A stretch of 64,000 bases of DNA from Pegoplata infirma (taxonomy: Eukaryota; Arthropoda; Insecta; Diptera; Anthomyiidae), in NCBI GenBank assembly GCA_963921195.1, contig OY992536.1:108216778-108280777 (forward strand), given 5' to 3'. A program made the translations under genes and the position numbers. Position 1 is the stretch's first letter. Every line of letters begins with the position of its first letter. The notes under the pieces are model-generated. The model saw only the letters and a list, made by a program, of their open reading frames with translations, was not told where the DNA came from and did no database searches. Shown piece after piece: positions 43,056 to 52,524 of this stretch.

Positions 43056-45401
43056 CTAAACTCGCAATTTTGTAGTCTTTCGCTCAGGTTTAACGACTGG
43101 GTGATGGGGCAAATAACACGAATGTGTTAAAGCCGGGGGGGTATATGAAACGAGTTTCATATGGTCAAGGTCCAGATATTCCCTTACGACGTTGTCGTAT
43201 ATTTCTTTAATCTCAGGTCTTCGTAGAAGCGAGGATTCCGTCCTGAAATATTGTTTCATGACATTCGACCTCGATATACCTAAGCTTAAAGTTTCAGGGA
43301 ATTCAGGCTTAAATGGAAGAGTAACAATGTATCGACCATCAGAAGCACGACGCGTTGTTGACCTATAGTTCTCCTCACAAATTTTATCAAAAACCGATAA
43401 AATTTTCTTTTTTGGAGTTTCCTCAATTTCCCAAAATCTAAGAAGTGTTCTATTAAGAGAATCTTCTTCGGAAAAGTCTACCCTAGTCGAATAGACATGG
43501 ACTCGAGGTTGTGAAATTGGACCAGTAATAATCCAACCAAATACTGTATTTTGAGCTAGCAATGAGCCCAAAATATTTCGACGAATTTCTCCCAAAAGAA
43601 TTTGAGGATATAAATCCGCGCCAAGCAAAAGGTCGACAGGTTTTCTGCCGTAAAATTTAGAATCTGCTAGATGTAGATCCAATAGATTATCCCTTATAAA
43701 CGAAGGAATGACAAAGGATGGTAAATTACCCGATATACTAGGCAAGACAAGTGCCATAGTTTCCAAGACAAGTGTACTGTCCAAGGGAGAGCCAATCTTC
43801 AAAGAACAAATTTTCTTCGAAGTAGCCGAGACTGCTTGATTTACACCTGAAACTTGAGCATTCGTGGAATGCGTTGAGAGTTTCAGGCGATTCTGCAAGC
43901 TTTCGCAAATAAACGAAGCCTCGGAAGCCGGATCTATAAGAGCCCGGGCTTGGTACGTAGTACCATGGTGAATAAGATTCACCATTGCCGTCCCTAGGAG
44001 TACAGTCCTATCCTGTGACGCGTGGAACACCTGGCGGTTTGCAGGAGCCGCGTGACTAATACCCGTAGACGTAGACGGAAGGAGAGAATTATCAGGCAGG
44101 GAGTTCTGTAATCCAGGGGCGGAAGGCGTACTCACAACTGCCGTAGAAGAATTATTTCCCCTTGCCGGTCTGTTAACAGATTGTACCTCACGATGCAACA
44201 TAGTATGATGTCGCTTGTCACAAATAGAGCAAGTATTTTTGCTCTTACAATTCTTAGCTTCATGTGCCTTTGAAAAGCAATTGACACAATGATGAAACTT
44301 TTTTACAGTAGAATATCTGTCAGCAACTGAAAGTTTTTTAAACTTTGGACAGATACGTAAAAAGTGTCCTTGATTTGGACACAAACCACAAAAAGTAATC
44401 GTAGAAGGTGTAGCATTGGTATGATGTGACTTCACCTTTGGTTGAACAGTTTTCTTGGACGATCCAGAGCCTTTAAGATCGCGTAGGCAATCTAAAGTTT
44501 GGATTCGTTCCGTCAAAAACTTGTCCAAGTCTTCCCAAGAAGATATAGATTTCTTTACCTTAACTGTTTGTTCGAAAAGGTGCACGGTGTGCGGAGGCAA
44601 CCGTTTTACAGAATTGTAAACTATAATTGGATCCCAGTTCGTAATTGGAATGTCATACGTAGACATTGCCGTCAAACATTTATTTACGCCGCGCTGAATC
44701 GTTTTAAGACCCTCGCTAGTTTCTTCCTCAAAGGAAGGAATAGCATAAAAAGCATCGAATTGATTAAAAACCAACATACGCTTATTGTCGTATGTGTCTT
44801 CCAAATTTTTCCACGCTATATTAAAGCCCTCATTAGTAAGTTGGCTTCTTGAAACGATTTCCCTTGCTTCCCCACTAGTCTTCTTAATGAGGTAACAAAG
44901 GCGCTCAACATTACTTAAACGAGCATTTTTAATATAAACCGCGGTAAAAAGGTCTCTGAACGTAGGCCACGACAAAAAATTTCCCTCAAATACATCGATA
45001 TCACATGGAGGCAACGCCATTCGATGAAAGTAATCATCAACCTGAGGAACTACAACCGCCGAAGGCTGGGGTTTAGGATTAAGTTCCTCCTTTATTGCAT
45101 TGAAAACTTGTATTTTCCCTTTTATATTGGACGCACAGTTTACGTACGCGTCAAAAGCTATCTGATATTTAGACTCAATAGATGTCAAATCCCTAACATC
45201 AGAGTCTTCTAACGATTTTACGTACTCCATGCTCCTCACAAAGGAGGATTCAACCCTCTCCCACAATGAATCTAATCGCTTACCCCTCATTTCCAACGAA
45301 AAAACGTTGTGTACCTCATCGTCAAGCTTAAAAAAGCCAGCACCAAAGGTGACAACATCTTCCGAAGCTTTAATGAAGGTCTCAAGTGCCGTCACTTCCA
45401 T
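43056..45401 (-). CDS. BEL/Pao retrotransposon Gag and protease region, truncated
   Basis: 781 codons on the - strand. The N-terminal part is a BEL Gag (DUF1759-like) with FEGNFLSWPTFRDLFTAV near residue 140. Zinc-knuckle-like clusters follow: FCGLCPNQGHFLRICPKF (about 336) and CVNCFSKAHEAKNC / CSICDKRHHTMLH (about 372-400). A retropepsin-like DUF1758 segment has ALIDPASEASFI (about 489) and LLLGADLYPQILL. The frame stops right after KTTKLRV, where the reverse transcriptase should begin, so RT, RNase H and integrase are gone. A 5' LTR lies at 46826-47089. The remnant is open but cannot move by itself. Confidence 0.88.
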   Translation of the reverse strand: MEVTALETFIKASEDVVTFGAGFFKLDDEVHNVFSLEMRGKRLDSLWERVESSFVRSMEYVKSLEDSDVRDLTSIESKYQIAFDAYVNCASNIKGKIQVFNAIKEELNPKPQPSAVVVPQVDDYFHRMALPPCDIDVFEGNFLSWPTFRDLFTAVYIKNARLSNVERLCYLIKKTSGEAREIVSRSQLTNEGFNIAWKNLEDTYDNKRMLVFNQFDAFYAIPSFEEETSEGLKTIQRGVNKCLTAMSTYDIPITNWDPIIVYNSVKRLPPHTVHLFEQTVKVKKSISSWEDLDKFLTERIQTLDCLRDLKGSGSSKKTVQPKVKSHHTNATPSTITFCGLCPNQGHFLRICPKFKKLSVADRYSTVKKFHHCVNCFSKAHEAKNCKSKNTCSICDKRHHTMLHREVQSVNRPARGNNSSTAVVSTPSAPGLQNSLPDNSLLPSTSTGISHAAPANRQVFHASQDRTVLLGTAMVNLIHHGTTYQARALIDPASEASFICESLQNRLKLSTHSTNAQVSGVNQAVSATSKKICSLKIGSPLDSTLVLETMALVLPSISGNLPSFVIPSFIRDNLLDLHLADSKFYGRKPVDLLLGADLYPQILLGEIRRNILGSLLAQNTVFGWIITGPISQPRVHVYSTRVDFSEEDSLNRTLLRFWEIEETPKKKILSVFDKICEENYRSTTRRASDGRYIVTLPFKPEFPETLSLGISRSNVMKQYFRTESSLLRRPEIKEIYDNVVREYLDLDHMKLVSYTPPALTHSCYLPHHPVVKPERKTTKLRV

Positions 45402-46825
45402 TTGATTCGTGAAAAAAATTACAAAAATAATTAAATTTCCAAAGAAATTAAAAAAATCAAGAAAACTTGTAAAAAAAAACGAAGTTTTACGAAAATTACC
45501 GAAGATATACGAAAAATTCCGAAGACCTGAAAAATTTTTCCGAAAATTTCAGAAAAATATCAAAAGAACTTTCAAAAAAAAATTAAAAATTTTCTCAAAA
45601 AATTCAAAAATTTCCGAAATTTACCGAAGATTTCCGAAAAATAACGAATAAAACTCGAAGATCTCACAAATTCGATAAAGTTTTCTCAAAAAATTGAAAA
45701 GTGTACAAGACTTTACGAAAAGTAAAAAAAAACTTTCAAAAAATTTCAAAAAACCAGCTTAAATTTCAAAAAAATACGAACACTCACGAAAAAAACCGAA
45801 GTATTTTCTTGTTCGTAAAAAAAATATTCAAAAAATTTGTTAAATGTGGTTAACTTTTTAAAAAGTTTAAAATTTTTCAAAAATCTTCAAAATACACAAA
45901 ATTTTCCGAAAAAACACGAATGGTTCCGAAGAAACCCGAAGATCTGTCGAGTTCGTCAAAAAATTTCACGAAAAAACGATAAAAAATTTACAAGTTAAAA
46001 ATTTTAATTTAAATGCACACACTTGATAACTCGCGACTGTGACGGACTGTAGGGTACTTTTTAAATGCAGTTAAAAAAAAAAGCAACAACACACACACGG
46101 TATGTATTCAAGATAGGAATGCAGCTTAAGCAAGGAAAAAAAAAATCCACACAGAAACTGGCGTGACGTAGTGAATAAAAAGAATAAAGCACAAAATAAA
46201 ATAAAAACAACCGATTTGTTTATAAAAAAAACACTGTTAATAGGGATAGAAATATATGTAAATATATATGTAGATATGTATGTAATAAATAAATATAAAA
46301 ATATACAAACACTTTTCACAATATCCCGACGGCTTTTCAATATAAAAAAAACAAACGAAATAATTAAAATTTTATAATTTTATTCGCACTTTATTATTAT
46401 TATTTAATATTCAAATAAATTATTTGATTTATTTATTAAAATAAATCTATTTAAAAATTTTTAGTAGAAAAATTTATTTTTGGTAAACAAATGCACTGTT
46501 GATAAAAAATGTAACGAAAATTTATATGGAATGACAAAGTGTCAAAAGCACTGTTTTACCGACGAAGGGTTGTAAGACCGATCATTCACAATAGAACATT
46601 AAATACAAAAAGGAGTATTTATAATTTTAATACTTTTTTCTTTCCTTTTTTGTTCTATTTAATATTCTTTTTTTTTCCACTATTTTTCTTTTTTTGTATA
46701 TATATTTTTTTTTTTTTCCACTTTAAACTCACACAAAAAAAAATGAAACTGCACGTACCTTTTTTGTAGTTGAAAATTTAAAAAAAATTAAGAGGGAAAA
46801 TTGTTGTAGAGGGATGCACCAAAAA
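45402..46825 (-). mobile_element. BEL/Pao untranslated leader
   Basis: A-rich on the + strand, with dozens of TTCCGAAAATT / ACGAAAAA words from 45.42 to 45.99 kb. No coding. Next to the LTR (46812-46825), the - strand reads TTTTTGGTGCATCCC. Its TGG start fits a tRNA primer-binding site. Confidence 0.6.
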
Positions 46826-47089
46826 TGTTGATGGACTTCTATGGGAAGAAAGAGAATTATTCAAACTTTGTATATATCCGGCTCGAGTGGACCAAAATGT
46901 TCGCCGTAAATGCGTGAAATAAAAAGACAAAGTTTTAAATTGTTAAAAATGGAGATAAATTCTCTTGTTTTATTTAAATAAATAAATTACCTTTTTTATA
47001 TAAAAATGATAGGGGCACGTAGTGCTGTCGTGAAGGTATACAAAACGAGTAAAAAAAAAGACATACAAAGTGTATGTATAAGGGTGACA
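46826..47089 (-). mobile_element. BEL/Pao 5' LTR (single)
   Basis: Read on the - strand it starts TGTCACCC and ends ATCAACA (TGT...ACA), 264 bp. It contains TATATAAAAAAGG, a TATA-like box, and AATAAA further on. I found no second copy to the left, so the 3' LTR was lost with the 3' coding part. Confidence 0.65.
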
Positions 47090-47115
47090 GACAATGCCTA
47101 AAACTACCGTTATCG

Positions 47116-47198
47116 GTTATACTAGTTAGAATCTGTGCAAAAACTCTTAACAGAGTTGCATTGAAAGTGTAATAATGCAGATTCTAACTAGTTTTAAC
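47116..47198. mobile_element. 83-bp hairpin MITE
   Basis: ACTAGTTAGAATCTG, then GCA, and its inverse, TGCAGATTCTAACTAGT, separated by about 37 bp. GGTTA at both outer edges. Confidence 0.65.
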
Positions 47199-47639
47199 CC
47201 TTTACAGACCAAAGGGGTCAATTTATAAATTTATTAAGCAAATAAAGGGTTTACGCTTAAACAACCTGGTCATTTGGAATCTTTTGCAACAATCTGATAT
47301 CAACCAAATGGCTGTAGTATTTTAAATCAGCAGTCATTTTGTGGTTCTTTCTATAAAACCCGATTTGAAATAAAATCTTAGAAAATTTTATAAATGAAAT
47401 GTAAGTCGTATTGGTTTCTATAATTTGATTACGATGTTGTAATTGTTAACATACAGTTTACAAAAAAACAATGCTACTTATAATAGAAATATTTGAGGTT
47501 ACAATAATTTAATACGAAATATTAGGTTGTTGTGGTTTAAAATGTAAGTGATGATGATGACAGAAAACTGATGGGTTTATCTGATGAGATAGATGATAGA
47601 ACATTCATCCAATATTACCAGATATATTAAAAAGTAAGT
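47199..47639. other. No gene seen
   Basis: AT-rich sequence between a hairpin MITE and an inverted arm. No ORF, no repeat family recognised. Confidence 0.5.
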
Positions 47640-48003
47640 ATTTTTGATATTTAAAAGGCTTTATTCACTACTTAAGTGCCGTTTAGGCGATTAGTATTTC
47701 GGTAAGTTTTTTCTTCTCGGAGTAAATTTAATATCACAGGAAAACAACCAAAATCGGAATGGGATCAGCCCAAAAGCGAATGAAAGTTGACATACTCCAT
47801 AACAAACCCCTTAGGGATTATTTTAGTTCAGTACTAGAATTTTTTACACGCATTAGAAATTAGTGAACTTTTATTATAATTATAATAAAAATTGCTTGAA
47901 AACTGTATAAGTGGCGTATGCTTAATTTTGTAATTGCCTTTAAATAACAATTATACGCAACGGTGCACAGCGGTTAATTTATTATAATTTTGCTATTTAG
48001 TAA
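47640..48003. repeat. Inverted arm, right of the BEL/Pao element
   Basis: Inverse partner of 42479-42775, with the shared words listed there. The arms end at TTACTAAATA on both sides. Confidence 0.65.
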
Positions 48004-48264
48004 GTAGGTACTAGACCGATTGCAGCGAAATTCATACCGGTTATAGCTAACGTAATTTCTAGCTTAAGTTTGGACGCTGGACCCCACATGTCCTACAAGG
48101 GCAAAACCACGGGCCCCTAAATTAGGACATGTTTATTACACAAAAACTTTAAATGCTTTAAAATCACAAACTTTACCTGCGTGTAAAAAAAATCTAGCGC
48201 TTAAAAAAGCCTTGAGGGTTTTGTTATGTAAAACGTCCATTTTCATTTCCGATTCGGAAAGTTC
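48004..48264. other. Short unclassified stretch
   Basis: No coding or repeat signal beyond general AT-richness. Confidence 0.4.
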
Positions 48265-49085
48265 TATTTTTATACCCTACACCACACTGTGGTACAGGGT
48301 ATAATGAGTTTGTGCTGATGTTTGTAACTACCCGAAATATTGGTCCTAGACCCACCTTTAAGTATACCGATCGACTCAGAATCACTTTTTGAGTCGATTT
48401 AGCGATGTCCGTCCGTCCGTCTGTCTGTCCATGTAAACGGTGTAAACACGATACAGGTCGCAATTTTTGATCAATTGACTTGAAATTTGAAACTTAAGTC
48501 TCTCTTGGCCCAAGGACGAAACCTATTGAAATTGGAAAAAATCGGTCCATATTTAGACCTAGCCTCCATACAAAGGTCCTCTTTAGTTTTGGCTCAAATG
48601 ACTCTAATAACCGTATTATAGAAGGTATCGTTTTGAAATTTGGAAGGTAAACATGTTTTGTCTTCACAAATCATCATTCCGAATTTCAAAGAAATCGGAC
48701 CAGTTCTTCTTGTAGCCCCCATACAAACCACCTTCCCGATTTTCGCATAAATGTCTCAAAAGTCATGAAAATAGAAAATGTTTAATTAAAATTTTGTTTG
48801 TGTATGTTAAACGCGTACTTAAATAACCTTATCAAACCTGATAATCATCGGACCAGTTTTGGACACAGGACCCTTGTGAAAATTTCGCCCGATATTTAGT
48901 TAAAGCGGTTTATTGTCAACAAATAGAAGCCTATTTCACTCAAATTTGATTTGTGCGTGTTTTTTACACTTATTAAAGATTTTACAACATATAGATCTAA
49001 TCGGTCCATGAGATCCATTTTCCGGGAAACTCTGGTGTAGGGTATTATATGGTCGGTCTTGACCGACTATAACTTTCTTACTTGT
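48265..49085 (+). repeat. TATACCCTACACCAC dispersed repeat, copy 2 (longest)
   Basis: Begins TATACCCTACACCACACTGT, with GGTACAGGGTATA closing a small hairpin. It contains GTTTGTAACTACCCGAAATA and GTCCGTCCGTCCGTCTGTCT, and ends GGTCGGTCTTGACCGACTAT, then AACTTTCTTACTTG. Other copies: 17335-17695, 61125-61640, 62455-62560. ORFs inside are short and unconvincing. Confidence 0.75.
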
Positions 49086-50145
49086 TTATCACTGTGTTAT
49101 TATCACAATTAGGGCTATGGCACAATATTTTTTAACTGTGCTACATTTGGTTTAAAATCATTAAAAATGTATAAGAATAAATCAAATTCTAAGCTTTTAT
49201 TTAATTTATTTTTTCATAAAAGAAATCATTATTCGATTAATTGACATTAATTAATCGATTTATTCGTTATTCGAAAATCGTCATTTTAAAATTGTTCGAA
49301 CAAGAGTTTGGTTTTGTTTGATCGATTAATCGAATTATTCTTAATCAGTTGACAACTCTAGTATTCATAGATTCGGCTAAGTCCAATTTTACTTTTCTCT
49401 TTGTTTTCTTTCCTTTTTGCACCGATTTCGTTCTGTAAAACTTTCAACCGATCGAGCACATATTTTTGTAAAATTTAATATACCATAAGCACACACAAAA
49501 CTGGGATCTAATTTTAATGCATCTTAAGAGCGATGATTTCATTAAGTATTTCACTCCATCTTAAGCATTTTCGTATTTTTAGTACTACCAACTAGCGCTT
49601 TAAACTGTGACATCGCGCTCCTTGGCTCGGGAATCCTTTCCAAAAGATGTTGCGAGTTCAGCAAAATTTCTGCTGGGATATTTAAACTTAAAAACTTATT
49701 CCTTATCTAAACCAAATAACTTCTGTGAGAATAAAAATAATTTGCAAAATTTTGCACAAAAATATTTTTAAAATTCATCAATAAGAATCAGTATACTTAC
49801 AGAAAAAACTGGTATTTTAGGGTCGAACCAGAATCAAATGCGTAGCGCAAGACGTAAAAAAAAAACAAAAACAAACACATCAAATTTGAAATTTTTACGT
49901 CCGTTTGATTTAGGTAACTCACATTTAAATATTAGAAACGAAAAATTATTGGGCGTTACGCCTTACGCGACGTAATTTGATTCAGGTTGGACGCTTATAA
50001 AGCTGATTGCCAGAGAATTTAGTTAAATTTTTTTTTTCATCAGAAAAATTTGCGTAAAATTAACTAACTTAAACTGAAAGCTGTTTTAATGATTTTTCAA
50101 CAGTTTTTCTTTAAGACTCCGACACAATGTCGGAGTGATCTGTAC
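49086..50145. other. No gene seen
   Basis: AT-rich. 49225-49345 repeats TAATCGATT and ATTCGATTAAT words. 49850-50000 has CATCAAATTTG / GTTACGC words without a clear structure. A small stem with GACTCCGACA, then TGTCGGAGTG, is at 50116-50137. Confidence 0.5.
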
Positions 50146-50147
50146 TA

Positions 50148-50737
50148 CACTCAAAAGAAAAACTGTCAAAAAATCTGTAAAACGACTTTCAATTTGAATT
50201 AGCAATCTTTTAGCAGATTGTTCTGCTGAGAAGGATATTTTTACTAAAATCTCTGTCATTCAGTTTAAGAAAATAACAGACATTTTACTATGTTTATACT
50301 GATTTTGTTTGCTGAATTTCATTATTTTTTCAAGCAATTTTTTTATATAAAAAAAAGCAGAACAGATTGTTCTGCTGAAATCAGCAGATTGCTCTGCTGA
50401 AATCAGCAGATTATTCTGCTCAAATCAGCAGATATTTCTGCTAAAATCAGATTTCTCTGCTGTCGAACAACACACATATTTAATAACTAAAACGCCAGAT
50501 AAAAGTATAAGCTTCCGTAACGTAGTGGTTAAGAAGTGTACTTTCAAATCGGAAGGTGGCAAGTTCGATGCTGGCTGGCGGCGTATGTTTTTTTTTTCTT
50601 GTTATATTTATTCACCTCTTATGACAGATATTTAGCAAACCGTGTCTGCTAAAATCAGCAGATTTCTCATATGGCTCAAAATGGGTGTATTTTCAGCAGA
50701 TTTTTCTGCTGATTGGACAGAGAATTTATTTTGAGTG
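50148..50737 (+). mobile_element. TIR element E3 (TA target), sister of E2
   Basis: Ends CACTCAAAAGAAAAACTGTC and, inverted, CACTCAAAATAAATTCTCTG, with TA at 50146-50147 and 50738-50739. Opposite orientation to E2, same order of parts: 22-bp hairpin array (fewer units, about 50360-50460), then tRNA-like module, then TATGACAGATATTTAGCAAA. Non-coding, 590 bp. Confidence 0.82.
50510..50584 (+). other. tRNA-like module in E3
   Basis: A-box-like TAACGTAGTGGTTA at 50518-50531 and B-box-like AAGTTCGATGC at 50561-50571, 43 bp apart as in tRNAs. Nearly identical to the module in E2 despite opposite orientation and 32 kb of separation. No acceptor stem pairing. Confidence 0.55.
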
Positions 50738-51037
50738 TACAGAGTATCATTTCTAAAAATAGAGACGACATCATACAAAAAATGTGTAAGTGCGAAAGAA
50801 AAAGGAACAAAATCCACGCTCTGGCACAGAGTACTCTGTCATTGTGAATTCAGCTTTAGGGTGATTTTTTGGTAAACAAACGAATAATTTTAATGTCAGA
50901 AGTAGTTCAAAGTCCTGCAACTGGACCAAGGAGGATTAAAAATGCCATTTTTTCCGTCCCGTTCATTTTGTGGGCGTAGATATAAAAAAAATTGTTTTTA
51001 TAATGACAGAATTGTATTACTTTAGTGGAAAAATCAC
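50738..51037. other. No gene seen
   Basis: GGACCAAGGAGGATT at about 50928, with GTGGGCGTAGATATAAAAAA at 50971, echoes GTGGGCGTAGATATAAAAAA near 25070 in CRMP intron 6, so it is probably a shared repeat fragment. No ORF. Confidence 0.45.
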
Positions 51038-51045
51038 AATAAATC

Positions 51046-51748
51046 GGCGTACGGACATAACGCCCAAGTGCATATCGCCCAATTTAAAAAGTCATTCCAC
51101 CCAAAAAAAAATGTGTGTTAGTTGTTGTTGCAAAATTTTTTGGACGATATGGCCATTATTTTTGGGTATTTTAACAATTTTCTTTAAATTAATATAAATT
51201 ATCAAAAATGTCATATTACCCAAATATCAAAATGTTGAATTTATTAAATGTCATAGCGCCCAAAAAAATAATCATAAAACTCACTAATATTGTTTTTTTT
51301 AACACAATGTTTTAAAGGTTTTATGCGTAGCCGGCCTTCGGCCGGGTTTAGCGATTACAAAATCCATGCATTAAACCCACCCTCTCCGCAAAGTAAAGTT
51401 TTCTAGGGTAGCAGGCCTTAACACTATCAAATTTGTTATGCATCAAAAAGGCCTGATAACCAAAATAGCTTTGGTTTGCAGAGAGTATGGGTTTAATGCA
51501 TGGAGTATGAAATCCCTAAGCCCGGCCGAAGGAAGGCTACGCAGAAAACCTTTGTTACAAAAAAAAAAATCATAGATGTCGTAATTTCGACATTTCGCCC
51601 AAAAAAAATATTTTGGATTTTTTGACAATTTTGTTTTGGGAGAAATAACATTTTTAGACCTTTCATTTTGGGCTATATGTCGCAGCTTGGGCGATATGTC
51701 ATTTACGGTTTTGGGCGATAAGACCTTGGGCGCTATGTCCGTACGCCC
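51046..51748. mobile_element. CGCCCAA-rich TIR element, TSD AATAAATC
   Basis: GGCGTACGGACATAACGCCC and the inverse of its right end (GGGCGTACGGACATAGCGCC) are flanked by an exact 8-bp duplication, AATAAATC (51038-51045 and 51749-51756). At least eight (T/A)(T/G)CGCCCAA words, some inverted (TTGGGCGATA), are spread over both arms. A second inverted element is nested at 51314-51553. The 8-bp duplication would fit hAT or P-like elements; family unknown. Confidence 0.82.
51314..51553. mobile_element. MITE nested in the CGCCCAA element
   Basis: AAAGGTTTTATGCGTAGCC, then CTTCGGCCGGG, and CCATGCATTAAACCCA are mirrored at the right end (CATGCATGG... reversed; CCCGGCCGAAGG; GGCTACGCAGAAAACCTTT). About 240 bp, GC-richer than its surroundings. 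Confidence 0.75.
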
Positions 51749-51891
51749 AATAAATCAATTCGCCAACATTATTGTGATGGGGAAGGCATCCCCCAACATT
51801 TCCCACCCACATAAAAAACGCCCGTAATTTTTTTTTTTATATTTTACTTTAATTCTGTACAAAAACCAACTTATTTTTTTGCACAGACTTA

Positions 51892-52020
51892 GGGCCAGTT
51901 TACAGAAGGCGAACGCTACACACGAACGAAAATTTTACATGTATTTTGTTGTTGTTACAATAACAAAACACATGCAAAATTTTCGTTCGTGTGTAGCGTT
52001 CGCCTTCTGTAAACTGGCAC
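51892..52020. mobile_element. 129-bp palindromic MITE, TSD TTA, copy 1
   Basis: GGGCCAGTTTACAGAAGGCG, then AACGCTACACACG, and the exact inverse at the right. TTA at 51889-51891 and 52021-52023. A copy with the same length in opposite orientation is at 56610-56738. PIF/Harbinger-like by duplication. Confidence 0.9.
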
Positions 52021-52524
52021 TTAGACTATATTTTTTTAAGTATTTTACTTTTTTGTGGACCAAGCTCTCAAAACCCATTTTTTTAATATTAGAAAAGTCT
52101 ATATTAATGGAAAGGAAAGTCTAAAATGAACATTTAGAACATTGTAATATAAAAACTGCATACCAGAGTATGTGCCTAAAGATTCCCTTTCGAATGGAAC
52201 CGATCTGGTACACACAAAAAAAATCGAGGTAATATTACCTAAAATTATAGTATAAAAATACCTTAGCGCCAGGCAAACGGGGCATTTGCTAAGTTAAAAG
52301 GTAATGTTACTTAAAAGCTAAGGTAATTCCTATGTTCGAAAATTTATTATGGTTGACAGTGATATTACGTAAATAATTTGGTAGTATTACCTTGCATTAG
52401 TAATGGCTTTTTTACACCATTTCCTTTTAAAATTTAAATAAAAACTACGAAAAGTTTATTTTTAATTAATTTTATATTTTTTAATTTTTTTGAATGTTTA
52501 CAAATTGTAAAGAAAAGTTGATAA

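Noticed and set aside
44499..44852. 117-codon frame on the + strand
   Set aside because: Antisense shadow of the BEL/Pao Gag frame.
45409..45651. Lys/Arg-rich 80-codon frame
   Set aside because: Product of the A-rich CCGAAAA repeats in the BEL/Pao leader.
48224..48463. 79-codon - strand frame with GLGPIFRVVTNIST
   Set aside because: The same peptide-like string appears in other copies of the TATACCCTACACCAC repeat; it is a translation of repeat DNA.
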